From NCBI RefSeq assembly GCF_041428715.1, contig NZ_CP155572.1: a stretch of 64,000 bases of DNA; one strand, given 5' to 3'. Source of the stretch: Sporomusa malonica. Lineage in GTDB: Bacteria; Bacillota; Negativicutes; Sporomusales; Sporomusaceae. Shown here piece by piece: positions 17,995 through 26,934 of this stretch. The position numbers were made by a program, and so were the translations under genes. The notes below the pieces were generated by a model. The model saw only the letters and a list, made by a program, of their open reading frames with translations. It was not told where the DNA came from and did no database searches. Within the stretch, counting starts at the first letter, position 1, and the number at the start of each line of letters is the position of its first letter.

Positions 17995-18762
17995 TTATAA
18001 ACCAAACAGTTTTTTCAGCTTGGAGACTTGCTGACGACTAACAGGAACTTCTCTCTCAAATCCTTCTAAAATCAGGTTATATGTTCCGTTAAACCATGGA
18101 ATAATCTCTCTGATCTTTTCAATGTTAACAAGATAAGCACGATGAGTACGAAAAAACAATCGTTCATCCAGCCGAGACTGGAGGTCCTGTAGCGGCATAT
18201 TAGAGTAGTAGGTTTTATCTGCCGTATGTATAGATAGTTGTCCTTCAGTGCAGTACGCAGCAATGATATCCCTTGTATCAATGACATATGCCTTGCCATT
18301 ATGTTCTATAGCCAGCTTTTGAAAGATGTAAAGTTGATTTGATTCTATGTCGCGTTTTCTAGGTGTGGTATGTACAGCTTCAGTTAGTAAGGTACGGACT
18401 TTCTCGATACATTTGGCTACCCTTTTTGCGGAAAAAGGCTTTAATAAATAATCTACAGCATTAAGCTCAAAAGCTTTTATAGCAAACTCTTCATGAGCAG
18501 TCGCAAAAACAAGTAGCGGTAGTACGTTGTTAGCATTAATTTTTTCGGCTGTTTGAATACCATTTAGCCCTGGCATCTCAATATCGATAAAAATAAGATG
18601 CGGCCGAAGAGCCAGTACGGCCTTACTGGCTTCCTCACCGCTTTTAAACTCGCCAATAATTTCGACTTCCTCAAATTGCTCTAGTAAATAGCGCAACTCG
18701 CTGCGGGCCGGTTCTTCATCATCGACCATCATCACCTTAATTGTACGTAATTGGTCAGCCAT
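17995..18762 (-). CDS. lytT: LytTR-family response regulator (LytT)
   Basis: A 255-residue response regulator. Residues 3-125 form the receiver domain with acidic pocket VDDEE, phospho-acceptor Asp in FIDIEMPGLNG and the conserved Lys in YLLKPFSAKR. The C-terminal part (about 150-250) is a LytTR DNA-binding domain ending LFFRTHRAYLVNIEKIREI. ATG at 18760-18762 is preceded by GGAGGAGG and overlaps the lytS stop by eight bases. It is expected to be phosphorylated by LytS and to regulate the cstA gene that follows; the latter is inferred from position. Confidence 0.93.
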   Translation of the reverse strand: MADQLRTIKVMMVDDEEPARSELRYLLEQFEEVEIIGEFKSGEEASKAVLALRPHLIFIDIEMPGLNGIQTAEKINANNVLPLLVFATAHEEFAIKAFELNAVDYLLKPFSAKRVAKCIEKVRTLLTEAVHTTPRKRDIESNQLYIFQKLAIEHNGKAYVIDTRDIIAAYCTEGQLSIHTADKTYYSNMPLQDLQSRLDERLFFRTHRAYLVNIEKIREIIPWFNGTYNLILEGFEREVPVSRQQVSKLKKLFGL

Positions 18763-20482
18763 TAACAACAACCTCCTCCACATCAATAGGAATTTGAAGG
18801 ATTACTGTTGTTCCCTGCCCTTCCATACTCCTAATCATGAGCGCATGTTTTGGTCCATAGATGGCTTTGAGTCGTTCGTTGACATTGGTTAAACCGACTC
18901 CGGCGCCTTTGCCGAAACCAAATTCCAACACTTGCTTTTGAATGTCTAGCGGGATACCCTGTCCATTATCGCTTACGACAATTTCGATTAATTTACCAGT
19001 TTGTTTTGCACAAATCTTAACAGTACCACCGTCCGCTTTTGATAAAAGTCCATGCTTTACCGCATTTTCAACTAAAGGCTGCAGAGTAAAGGTCGGAATT
19101 AATACGTCCAACACACTGGGCTCGATATCTTGCTCAATTGTTAGCCGCTGTCCAAATCGCGCTTGCTCTAAGGTAAGGTAGGAATCAACATGCTCAAGTT
19201 CTTCTTTAAGGGTTACAAAATCGCGGGCAGCCTTAAGACTACGTCGGAAAAACTCGCTCAATTCAATTAACAGATTGCGCGCATTTTCTGGGTTGGTACG
19301 GCATAAAGAAACAATAGTATTTAGCGCATTAAAGAGAAAGTGGGGGTTAATTTGGGCTCTCAACGCTTTGAGCTCAGCCTTTGCTGTCAGTTCAGCCTTA
19401 TGCTGTAGGGCAGCCAATTCGAGCTGAGTACTGAATACCTGGCCAAGACCCTGTGCAAATTCAATATCAAGTGCTGTTAGCACTTCCTCACGAGCATAAT
19501 AAATCTTTAGAGTGCCAACAAGCTCATCCCGACAATAGAGTGGTACCACAACTGCAGATTTAAGCGGGCATGCCGGAACATTACACCCAATCTCGGCTTG
19601 GGTTTGGGCAACGGTAACCTGTCCTTGTGCCAAGCAGGCTTTTGTCAGCCTAGTAAATACCTGTATCCCTTTAGTATGGTGATCGTCGCCTAAACCAACA
19701 TGGGCTAAGACTCGTTCTAGATCAGTGATGGCTACAGCGGCTGCCGAAGTCATATTTAGTATATTCACAGCCACCTTTTCAGCCGATAACGGATTAAGTC
19801 CCTGCCGGAAATGCGGCAAGGTTGCGTTAGCAATTTTAAGTGCCTTATGTGTTTGCAGAGCGGCAATCTTTGTTTGATGCTGTCTGGCATTATGAATAAT
19901 AATCATAAAAATAGCGATACCGACCGCATTGGCCAGTGACATGGGAATGATAATTTTCTTAACCAGCGACCAGGCTGTGTCAAAAGGCTTCGCAAACAAT
20001 AAAATAAGCCCCATGCTAATAAGAATGACACTGACACCGGTTATGATCCCGGTAATCCATTCTGGGGTTTTTGGTTTTGTTCGTATATGGATATAGCCTG
20101 CCAGCATACCACCTATCATTGTAGCAACACCGCACTGCACAGCAGTAAATCCGCCAAGGTAAATGCGATGCAAACCACTAATAAAACCAGTTGCCGTACC
20201 TACCAGCGGGCCAACTAAGAGACCGGCGACAATGGTACCAGTATCCCGGACATTTGCCAATGCTCCTTCAATCGGTATCCCGAAATAAGTGCCTGCAATT
20301 GAAACCAGGGAAAAAATAAATACTAGGGTAAGCTTTTCTCGTCCAGTAGTGCTTTCTTTAAATATCAGGCGAAACGCCTGCGTATGTGATAGTACATAGG
20401 CAAAAACGGCAATGATGGCGATACGTTGTACTAAAATGATAGATAGGTTGGTATCTAATATATCAATTGAACTATTATCCAT
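18755..20482 (-). CDS. lytS: LytS-family sensor histidine kinase
   Basis: A 575-residue membrane sensor. About six hydrophobic segments in residues 1-200 form a 5TM-5TMR_LYT domain (GALANVRDTGTIVAGLLVGP). A GAF-like region occupies about 215-345. The kinase part has the His-kinase (PF06580-like) box with phosphoacceptor His in INPHFLFNALNTI, and an HATPase domain (PLVENAVKHG, DNGQGIP, GVGLTNVNERL). It lies 8 bp after plsC and overlaps lytT. LytS/BtsS/YpdA-type kinases sense cell envelope state or extracellular pyruvate; the linked cstA favours a metabolite signal here. Confidence 0.93.
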   Translation of the reverse strand: MDNSSIDILDTNLSIILVQRIAIIAVFAYVLSHTQAFRLIFKESTTGREKLTLVFIFSLVSIAGTYFGIPIEGALANVRDTGTIVAGLLVGPLVGTATGFISGLHRIYLGGFTAVQCGVATMIGGMLAGYIHIRTKPKTPEWITGIITGVSVILISMGLILLFAKPFDTAWSLVKKIIIPMSLANAVGIAIFMIIIHNARQHQTKIAALQTHKALKIANATLPHFRQGLNPLSAEKVAVNILNMTSAAAVAITDLERVLAHVGLGDDHHTKGIQVFTRLTKACLAQGQVTVAQTQAEIGCNVPACPLKSAVVVPLYCRDELVGTLKIYYAREEVLTALDIEFAQGLGQVFSTQLELAALQHKAELTAKAELKALRAQINPHFLFNALNTIVSLCRTNPENARNLLIELSEFFRRSLKAARDFVTLKEELEHVDSYLTLEQARFGQRLTIEQDIEPSVLDVLIPTFTLQPLVENAVKHGLLSKADGGTVKICAKQTGKLIEIVVSDNGQGIPLDIQKQVLEFGFGKGAGVGLTNVNERLKAIYGPKHALMIRSMEGQGTTVILQIPIDVEEVVVNG

Positions 20483-20490
20483 CTTGATAC

Positions 20491-21105
20491 CTACACACTT
20501 TGTTCATTGGTATGATTATCTTCTTCTAGCATGCGGCCGATTGCATCCATAACCTTTAGGCTAAGCACTTCCAAGCCGTCTTTTTTTGCGTCATCCTTAC
20601 TTAGCATAATAGGCTTGCCAAATATCACTTTAAATTTAGGAAAGAACTGACCTTGCTGAAAGACTTTGTTAGTACCAATGATTGCGGTGGGAACAACCGG
20701 GACACCTGCCTTTACGGCCAGCATGGCTAAACCTGGTTCAGGCGAGCCCAATTGCCCATTTTTGCTGCGGGTACCTTCGGGAAAGATACCAAGTATTGAA
20801 CCGTTTTCCAGAAGTGTCAAAGCTGTACGGATTGCCGTCCGGTCAGCTATCCCCCGCTTGACAGGAAAAGCACCTAGTCCTGAAATGATACGAGCAAATA
20901 TTGGATTGGAGAACAATTCTTCTTTAGCCATAAAATGGATCCGCCGGGGTATGGCGGTGCCAACAACCGGCGGATCCCAGAGGCTTACATGGTTTGATGC
21001 AATAATCAGACCGCCAGAGGACGGAACGTTCTCTGCACCAATTACCTTCCACCGGAAAAAAAACGAAAAAATAATACCCAGTACAAAACGTAATAAGTTA
21101 TACAT
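20491..21105 (-). CDS. plsC: 1-acylglycerol-3-phosphate O-acyltransferase
   Basis: Second acylation in phosphatidic acid synthesis. The 204-residue protein has an N-terminal membrane anchor, the catalytic NHVSLWDPP (H-X4-D) near residues 37-45, the substrate-binding FPEGTRSK near 118-125 and the VPTAIIG strand. It overlaps cmk by eight bases. In many Clostridia cmk-plsC-ispH/S1 are contiguous; here lytS, lytT and cstA lie between plsC and ispH. Confidence 0.94.
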   Translation of the reverse strand: MYNLLRFVLGIIFSFFFRWKVIGAENVPSSGGLIIASNHVSLWDPPVVGTAIPRRIHFMAKEELFSNPIFARIISGLGAFPVKRGIADRTAIRTALTLLENGSILGIFPEGTRSKNGQLGSPEPGLAMLAVKAGVPVVPTAIIGTNKVFQQGQFFPKFKVIFGKPIMLSKDDAKKDGLEVLSLKVMDAIGRMLEEDNHTNEQSV

Positions 21106-21772
21106 GGGTCTGTCGCTCCTTGCAAAGTTCTAATATTTCTGTAACTGCCTCATCAATGGATAATTCGGTGGTATCAACCATAACAGCATCGGTAGCGGCG
21201 ATTAGCGGGGCAACTTCCCGTTCACAGTCGGCTTTATCTCGGCAGGCAATTTCATTTTCCAGTTCAGCTAAATCTATAGTATAGCCTTTGCTAGTCAGTT
21301 CGTGCCACCGGCGTTTAGCGCGTTCTTTAATTGATGCTGTCAGAAATAACTTTAAGTCAGCATTAGGTAAAACATGTGTACCAATATCCCTGCCGTCCAT
21401 AACAACCCCGCCTGCGATAGCCATATCGCGCTGCAATGTAAGCATAACTGCTCTAAGTTCCGGTACTTGTGCTACTTTGGGTACAAGTCGACTGACTTCA
21501 GGGGTACGGATATCATCTGTAATATCCTGATTATTGAGAAATACCTCAGTTTTGCCGTCAACATAGGTTAGTTTCATATCAAGCTTATGAGCCAAATTGG
21601 CAACTGCTTCACTGGCGGGATCAATACCTTCAGTTAATACCTGCCAAGCTACAGCACGATACATCGCCCCAGTGTCGATATAAGTATAGCCAAGCCGCTG
21701 GGCAACCAGTTTGGCTACTGTGCTTTTTCCTGCTCCTGCTGGTCCGTCAATTGCAATAATTAAGCGCTTCAT
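21098..21772 (-). CDS. cmk: Cytidylate kinase
   Basis: Phosphorylates CMP and dCMP with ATP. The 224-residue protein starts with the P-loop IDGPAGAGKSTVAKL (residues 7-21), followed by YIDTGAMYRAVAW, DGRDIGTHVLP and the LID-type segment SIKERAKRR. A GGGAGG site precedes the ATG. It lies 14 bp after aroA and overlaps plsC. Confidence 0.97.
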   Translation of the reverse strand: MKRLIIAIDGPAGAGKSTVAKLVAQRLGYTYIDTGAMYRAVAWQVLTEGIDPASEAVANLAHKLDMKLTYVDGKTEVFLNNQDITDDIRTPEVSRLVPKVAQVPELRAVMLTLQRDMAIAGGVVMDGRDIGTHVLPNADLKLFLTASIKERAKRRWHELTSKGYTIDLAELENEIACRDKADCEREVAPLIAATDAVMVDTTELSIDEAVTEILELCKERQTHV

Positions 21773-21786
21773 AAGTGGCCTCCCTG

Positions 21787-23085
21787 CTAATCCCGTCTTA
21801 ATCCTGCGAGCACAGCATAAAAATCAGGGTACGAAATTTTTACACAGTCAGGTTCTTCAATTTCAACCCCCTGTGAAGCAGTGCCTGCTATAGCTAGCGC
21901 CATAGCCATGCGATGGTCATCATGAGAATGGCAAACAGCAGCATTCAGTTTCTGCGGTCCCTCAATTATCAGGCCGTCAGGAGTTTCAGTAATTTCCGCT
22001 CCCATTTTGCCAAGTTCCAGTGCGACTGCTCGCAGACGATCAGTTTCCTTAACCCGCAGCTCTTCTGCCCCTTGCACCACAGTTCGTCCCTCGGCAAATA
22101 AAGCAGCCACAGCTAGCACCGGAATCTCATCAATTAGCCGAGGAATAATTTCCGCGCCAATAGCAATACCCTTTAGTTGAGCTGATCGTACAACTATATC
22201 AGCTACTGGCTCGCAGCCACTCCACCGTTCATTAGTGATAGTTATATCTGCACCCATTTGTTTTAAAACATCAAGAATTCCGGTACGTGTCGGGTTAATA
22301 CCAACATTCACCAGTGTAAGCTGACTATTGGGGATGATGGAAGCAGCAACTAACCAAAAAGCAGCTGAGCTAATATCTCCAGGTATGTTGATTAACTCTG
22401 GAGCTGTAAGTTTTTTCACCGGCTCAATGCTAATGGAGCTGCCTATTCGCTTAACAGGGATACCAAAGGTTTCAAACATTCGCTCAGTATGGTCCCGTGA
22501 AGGCAAGGGTTCGGTAATAATGGTCGGACTATTGGCATATAACGCAGCCAGCAAGATGGCTGATTTTACCTGGGCACTTGCAACCGGCATATCATACTCG
22601 ATTCCGTGAACCTGTTCGGCTGGCGTAATAGCCAGCGGAGCATAACGCGACTCTTCACGGCCTTTTATGTTTAAGCCCATTTTGGCCAGCGGCGTAATCA
22701 CACGGGCCATAGGACGTTTACGCAAGGAAGCATCACCTGTCATTACGCTAAAGAACGGCTGTGCACCTAATAAACCTGTTAACAGCCTCATGGTTGTACC
22801 CGAGTTACCGGCATCAAGCACATCATATGGTTCGCTTAATCCATAAAACCCCCGTCCGGTGATGTCCAGCACCCCGGCTGCATCTTGCTCTACCGTAACA
22901 CCTAGTGCCCGCATACAGCCAATGGTTGATCTGCAGTCAGCAGCGTGAAGAAAATTCGTCACTTTTACCGGTGTATCAGCAAGTCCGGCCAACATTACAC
23001 TGCGGTGTGATATTGACTTGTCACCTGGAATATTGACTGTTCCTGCTAAACCGTCAGCAGGGCTTAGTTTAATGATTTCTTCCAT
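21787..23085 (-). CDS. aroA: 3-phosphoshikimate 1-carboxyvinyltransferase (EPSP synthase)
   Basis: Joins shikimate 3-phosphate and PEP in the chorismate pathway. 432 residues. GDKSISHR near residues 22-29 binds PEP, LDAGNSGTTMRLL is the second signature, and RVKETDRL matches the C-terminal signature. The motif pattern resembles the class II (Gram-positive) enzymes, but class is hard to judge by eye. It directly follows aroF, so first and sixth shikimate-pathway steps are encoded together. Confidence 0.96.
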   Translation of the reverse strand: MEEIIKLSPADGLAGTVNIPGDKSISHRSVMLAGLADTPVKVTNFLHAADCRSTIGCMRALGVTVEQDAAGVLDITGRGFYGLSEPYDVLDAGNSGTTMRLLTGLLGAQPFFSVMTGDASLRKRPMARVITPLAKMGLNIKGREESRYAPLAITPAEQVHGIEYDMPVASAQVKSAILLAALYANSPTIITEPLPSRDHTERMFETFGIPVKRIGSSISIEPVKKLTAPELINIPGDISSAAFWLVAASIIPNSQLTLVNVGINPTRTGILDVLKQMGADITITNERWSGCEPVADIVVRSAQLKGIAIGAEIIPRLIDEIPVLAVAALFAEGRTVVQGAEELRVKETDRLRAVALELGKMGAEITETPDGLIIEGPQKLNAAVCHSHDDHRMAMALAIAGTASQGVEIEEPDCVKISYPDFYAVLAGLRRD

Positions 23086-23123
23086 ATCTAGCTATCCCTC
23101 TTTGCTGTATATTTTTCTGTCTC

Positions 23124-24134
23124 CTATAACGAACGTCCGAGTGCGGTGGCTAAAGTATTTAGCTCTGCCATAAGCTGGGAAAAATTATTGAGAGTCAGCG
23201 ACTGCGGGCCATCAGATAAAGCTTCCTCTGGACAGGGATGGACTTCAATTAGAAGACCGTCCGCACCGGCAGCCACTGAGGCCTTAGCCATGGGACTCAC
23301 CCATCGCCAACTGCCCGTGCCGTGGCTGGGGTCAACTATGACAGGTAAATGGCTTAAATGCTTTATTACCGGAACAGCCGTCAAATCAAGGGTATTGCGG
23401 GTATACGTCTCATAGGTGCGAATGCCTCGTTCACACAATACAACCTGATTATTCCCCCCAGACATTATGTACTCGGCCGCCATAAGCCATTCTTCAATTG
23501 TTGCGGCAAGACCGCGCTTAAGCAAGACTGGTTTTTTTGTTAGAGCTACCTCTTTGAGCAGGACAAAATTTTGCATGTTGCGGGTGCCAATTTGCAGCAT
23601 ATCAACATGTTCGGCAATAAGCTCGACTTTGCGCGGGTCGGTTACCTCAGAGACTACTGGCAACCCGACTTCACTGCCAACTGTCTTAATAATTTCCAAT
23701 CCGGCTTTTTCCAGACCCTGAAAGCTATAGGGCGAAGTACGCGGCTTGTAAGCCCCACCTCTCAACATCGACGCGCCTGCCGCTTTTGCACTAATCCCAG
23801 CCTGGTAAAGCTGGTCATAACTTTCAATGGCACACGGTCCGGCAATCACCGGAATGGTGCTGCCGCCAAAGCTAGCCTTGTCCACAGTGACGATAGTATT
23901 ACTGTTCTGAAATTCCCTGCTTGCCAATTTATACGGTGTTTCAACAATAACAACCTTATCCACCCCGGGCATTCTTTCATATAATTCAGGGCGACAGGCT
24001 GATAAATCCCCACTTGCCGTAATTATTGTTTTGTCTAAGCTGGTTATCGAATGCCCATCCAGTCCCAATTGACGAAGTTTGTCCAACACGCGGTTAATCT
24101 GGTCAATAGTGGGCGCGTTCATCATTATAATCAT
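23124..24134 (-). CDS. aroF: 3-deoxy-7-phosphoheptulonate synthase (class I beta)
   Basis: DAHP synthase condenses PEP and erythrose 4-phosphate, the committed step of aromatic amino-acid synthesis. The 336-residue protein has an N-terminal ferredoxin-like regulatory segment (about 1-70), then the TIM barrel with AGPCAIES, MLRGGAYKPRTSPYSFQG, QIGTRNMQNF and IVDPSHGTGS, typical of the AroA(Q)-like KDO8PS/DAHPS type. GGAGG precedes the ATG. The upstream gene ends in a perfect 22 bp inverted repeat, so transcription into aroF may be modulated there. Confidence 0.95.
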   Translation of the reverse strand: MIIMMNAPTIDQINRVLDKLRQLGLDGHSITSLDKTIITASGDLSACRPELYERMPGVDKVVIVETPYKLASREFQNSNTIVTVDKASFGGSTIPVIAGPCAIESYDQLYQAGISAKAAGASMLRGGAYKPRTSPYSFQGLEKAGLEIIKTVGSEVGLPVVSEVTDPRKVELIAEHVDMLQIGTRNMQNFVLLKEVALTKKPVLLKRGLAATIEEWLMAAEYIMSGGNNQVVLCERGIRTYETYTRNTLDLTAVPVIKHLSHLPVIVDPSHGTGSWRWVSPMAKASVAAGADGLLIEVHPCPEEALSDGPQSLTLNNFSQLMAELNTLATALGRSL

Positions 24135-24215
24135 AGCAGGCCTCCACGAATATCCAAAAATGTATTATTTATAATTCCCTGCATAAAGAAAATTTCCTCT
24201 AATATTAATACTTTA

Positions 24216-24261
24216 CTGCCAACTTTCTGTAAATATTTCAATATTTACAGAAAGTTGGCAG
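24216..24261 (-). repeat. Perfect 22 bp inverted repeat between orf 24263 and aroF
   Basis: Arms 24216-24237 and 24240-24261 are exact reverse complements (outer sequence CTGCCAACTTTCTGTAAATA), separated by two bases. It begins one base after the stop codon of the upstream gene. On the minus strand it is followed by AGTAAAG, not by a T-run, so it is not a standard intrinsic terminator. It could be an RNA-stability hairpin, a processing site or a Rho-type/partial terminator. Confidence 0.8.
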
Positions 24262-24262
24262 C

Positions 24263-24820
24263 TTAACGTTTAAATACAACTTTGCCCACCACAATCATAT
24301 TGTTCTTACTTTCAAGCATAATCCCATCAATAGGGAATACCATATCACTATGATGTGTGTCAATAATAAACTGGGCTGGCGCTTTTATATTAATGGCGTC
24401 AATCTCTATATAGTCTCCGTCGTAAATTGTTAGTTCAACTTTTCCTTTGCCGAAGTGCCCCATTACTTCCCCATTAACTGTAACAACGGCATCCATGTTG
24501 GCTGGTGGGTTAATCATTCGGATTATGATATTTTTACTAGGTCTAAGGGTACGGATCGACTTGGCGACAACTTTATGCACAGCATTCATGGTTGTATCGG
24601 GATTAGGCCAGGGAACATCAGCCGCATACATAGTGGCCGGAGAGGTTATCTGTTCTCCTTCCAGCTTATCGACCAATGAAAGATACTTACGGGTTTCTCC
24701 ATTTAAGAGGAGTGTCTGAACCACTAATAACAAAACAACAGCAGCTGTCGATAGCTTTATCAGCAGCCGATCGACAGTAAGGAATTGCTTGCGGCGGAAC
24801 TTGTGATTCCTGTTTTCCAT
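24263..24820 (-). CDS. Uncharacterised single-pass membrane protein
   Basis: The ATG at 24818-24820, after AAAGGGGGGGG, gives a 185-residue protein: a basic cytoplasmic N-terminus (MENRNHKFRRKQFL), one transmembrane helix at about residues 19-41 (IKLSTAAVVLLLVVQTLLLN) and an outside domain of about 140 residues. The domain is beta-rich, with DAVVTVNGEVMGHFGKGKVE and YDGDYIEIDAI, somewhat like a PEGA or lipid-exposed beta-sandwich domain. I do not recognise the family. It is 28 bp after the flavoprotein gene and upstream of aroF. Confidence 0.75.
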   Translation of the reverse strand: MENRNHKFRRKQFLTVDRLLIKLSTAAVVLLLVVQTLLLNGETRKYLSLVDKLEGEQITSPATMYAADVPWPNPDTTMNAVHKVVAKSIRTLRPSKNIIIRMINPPANMDAVVTVNGEVMGHFGKGKVELTIYDGDYIEIDAINIKAPAQFIIDTHHSDMVFPIDGIMLESKNNMIVVGKVVFKR

Positions 24821-24848
24821 ACAACCCCCCCCTTTGCTGTGGTTTGTA

Positions 24849-26093
24849 TTAATCCTGAGCAGCAGCATACTTGCCGGCCACATAACCGGAAGAAAATGCT
24901 GCCTGAAGATTAAATCCGCCGGTATACCCGTCAATATCAATTACTTCACCGGCAAAAAATAAACCTGTCACTATTTTTGATTCCATCGAACGTGAATTAA
25001 TTTCTTTAGTGCTGACGCCACCAGCTGTTACTATGGCTTCGGCTACAGGTCTGGTTCGAGAAATTGTAAAAGTAAGGTGCTGAAGTATCTCAAGCAAACG
25101 GACACGTTCTTCTTTAGTAATTTGGTGGACAAACTTATCAGGATCAATAAAAGCCAGGTCAATCACTACAGGTATGAGTTTGGTTGGTAATAGTTCATTA
25201 AGTGAGTTTTTTAACTGCTTCCTGGCAAATTTAGTAAAGTCTCGTTGCAGGCGCTTGTCCAGCGTCTCAACAGAGAGCGCCGGTTTGAGGTTAATTACAA
25301 TAGATACTTCTTGACCTGGAGTTGTCAGGAACAACTCAGAAACCTTTTTGCTTAGCGATAGAATAATGGGACCTGATAAGCCGTAATGTGTAAACAGCAT
25401 TTCACCAAATTCATCAGCTGCCTTTTTGCCGCTGCAAAAAACTGTTGCTGCTACATTCTTGAGTGATAAGCCTTGTAGCTCAGTTACCCACTCTTCTTCG
25501 ACTTCGAGCGGTACCAGTGACGGCTTAATAGGTACAATAGTATGTCCGACCGCCTGTGCCAGGCGGTAGCCATCACCTGAAGAACCGGTTCCTGGATAAG
25601 AGGCACCGCCTGTTGCTATAATGACGGCGTCGGCCCGATATTCAGCCTCGGCAGTTACTGCACCGGCAACGCGCCCGTTTTCTATGATTAGGTTCTTCAC
25701 TGTTTGTCCTGTTCTTACATCAACATCTAGCTTGGATAATTCTTTGACAAATGTTTTAATTACATCTCTCGCCTGATCACTGACTGGAAAGACGCGACCT
25801 CCACGCTCTACCTTGGTTGGCAAGCCGGCACGTTCAAAAAAATCAATCAAATCCTGGTTACTGAACGCATTAAACGCGCTATATAAAAACAATCCGTTGC
25901 CTGTCATATTTTTAACCAATTCAGGTAGGTCACAGCTGTTGGTGATATTACAGCGACCTTTGCCAGTGATAAGCAGTTTGCGGCCAATATCTTTCATTTT
26001 TTCCAGTACTGTCACTCTAGCGCCATGCTGCGCGGCGCTGACTGCGGCCATTAAACCGGCAGCACCGCCGCCGATAATGAGAACCTGCTGCAT
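24849..26093 (-). CDS. HI0933/BaiN-like FAD-dependent oxidoreductase
   Basis: A 414-residue flavoprotein of the HI0933 (YtfP/BaiN-like) family. The FAD-binding motif GGGAAGLMAAVSAA is at residues 8-21, followed by GRKLLITGKGRCNITNS, the ATGGASYPGTGSSGDGY segment and the C-terminal GLFFAGEVIDIDGYTGGFNLQAAFSSG signature (split). The family's physiological substrate is mostly unknown; some act on bile acids or tRNA-like contexts have been suggested. Start is uncertain: a TTG seven codons upstream (26112-26114) also has a frame. It follows rluB with a terminator between them. Confidence 0.88.
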   Translation of the reverse strand: MQQVLIIGGGAAGLMAAVSAAQHGARVTVLEKMKDIGRKLLITGKGRCNITNSCDLPELVKNMTGNGLFLYSAFNAFSNQDLIDFFERAGLPTKVERGGRVFPVSDQARDVIKTFVKELSKLDVDVRTGQTVKNLIIENGRVAGAVTAEAEYRADAVIIATGGASYPGTGSSGDGYRLAQAVGHTIVPIKPSLVPLEVEEEWVTELQGLSLKNVAATVFCSGKKAADEFGEMLFTHYGLSGPIILSLSKKVSELFLTTPGQEVSIVINLKPALSVETLDKRLQRDFTKFARKQLKNSLNELLPTKLIPVVIDLAFIDPDKFVHQITKEERVRLLEILQHLTFTISRTRPVAEAIVTAGGVSTKEINSRSMESKIVTGLFFAGEVIDIDGYTGGFNLQAAFSSGYVAGKYAAAQD

Positions 26094-26126
26094 GCGTATC
26101 ACACTCACTTTCAAGTTACTGTCGTA

Positions 26127-26161
26127 GTAAAAAAACCCTTATTTTCCTTTGAAATAAGGGT
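26127..26161 (-). terminator. Intrinsic terminator after rluB
   Basis: Stem ACCCTTATTT/AAATAAGGGT with seven-base loop, followed by TTTTTTT on the minus strand, starting eight bases after the stop codon. Confidence 0.9.
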
Positions 26162-26169
26162 AAAAAAAC

Positions 26170-26904
26170 TTATCCGTTTTTTTTCTTACCAAGCCGTTTG
26201 AGTTCTTCAACCTCACTGGCAAGCAGTTGGCGATACTGCCCCCGACGAAGCCCTTCTAACGTTAAGAATGCGTATTGAACTCGTTTAAGGTTCTTGACCG
26301 GATAGCCAATTGCTTCACACATCCGGCGAATCTGCCTGTTTTTCCCTTCGTATATGATAATTTCTAAAGTTGTTAATTCTTTCTCACGATCAATATCCAC
26401 AACATTAATTTTTGCCGGAGCGGTAACGCCATCTTCCAACTTAATACCGACACGCAGTCTATCAAGTTTATCTTCAGGCGGAAACCCCTGGACTTTGGCC
26501 AAATAGGTTTTGGCGATTTCATGACTAGGGTGAGTTAAAGCATGTGTTACGTCGCCATCATTGGTCATGATCAGTAGTCCCTCAGTATTGTAATCCAGCC
26601 TTCCAACGGGATAAATACGTTCCGGAATCTTGGCAACAATATCAGCCACCGTTTTGCGCCCCCGGGGATCTTCGAGCGTAGTAACTACACCTTTCGGTTT
26701 ATTTAGCAAAATATAAACATACTTTTCGGCTTTAAGCGGTTTGCCATCAACTGTGACACGAGCCCGCCTTGAATCAATTTTAGTGCCAAGCTCAGTCACT
26801 ACTTTCCCATTAACAGTGACCCGACCAGCGGTAATTAGTTCCTCCGCATCCCGTCGTGAAGCAATACCGGCTTGAGCAATTACTTTCTGCAACCGTTCTA
26901 ACAT
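26170..26904 (-). CDS. rluB: RsuA/RluB-family 16S/23S pseudouridine synthase
   Basis: Isomerises uridine to pseudouridine in rRNA. The 244-residue protein has an N-terminal S4 RNA-binding domain (1-60; RLQKVIAQAGIASRRDAEELI) and the catalytic domain with GRLDYNTEGLLIMTNDGD near residues 101-118, whose Asp is the nucleophile, and KNRQIRRMCEAIGYPV. In Bacillus rluB (ypuL) lies near spmAB and dacB, as here. It probably acts on 23S rRNA, but RsuA and RluB cannot be separated with certainty by eye. Confidence 0.93.
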   Translation of the reverse strand: MLERLQKVIAQAGIASRRDAEELITAGRVTVNGKVVTELGTKIDSRRARVTVDGKPLKAEKYVYILLNKPKGVVTTLEDPRGRKTVADIVAKIPERIYPVGRLDYNTEGLLIMTNDGDVTHALTHPSHEIAKTYLAKVQGFPPEDKLDRLRVGIKLEDGVTAPAKINVVDIDREKELTTLEIIIYEGKNRQIRRMCEAIGYPVKNLKRVQYAFLTLEGLRRGQYRQLLASEVEELKRLGKKKNG

Positions 26905-26934
26905 AGAATTTGATTCCTACTTTCCTTACTATAT

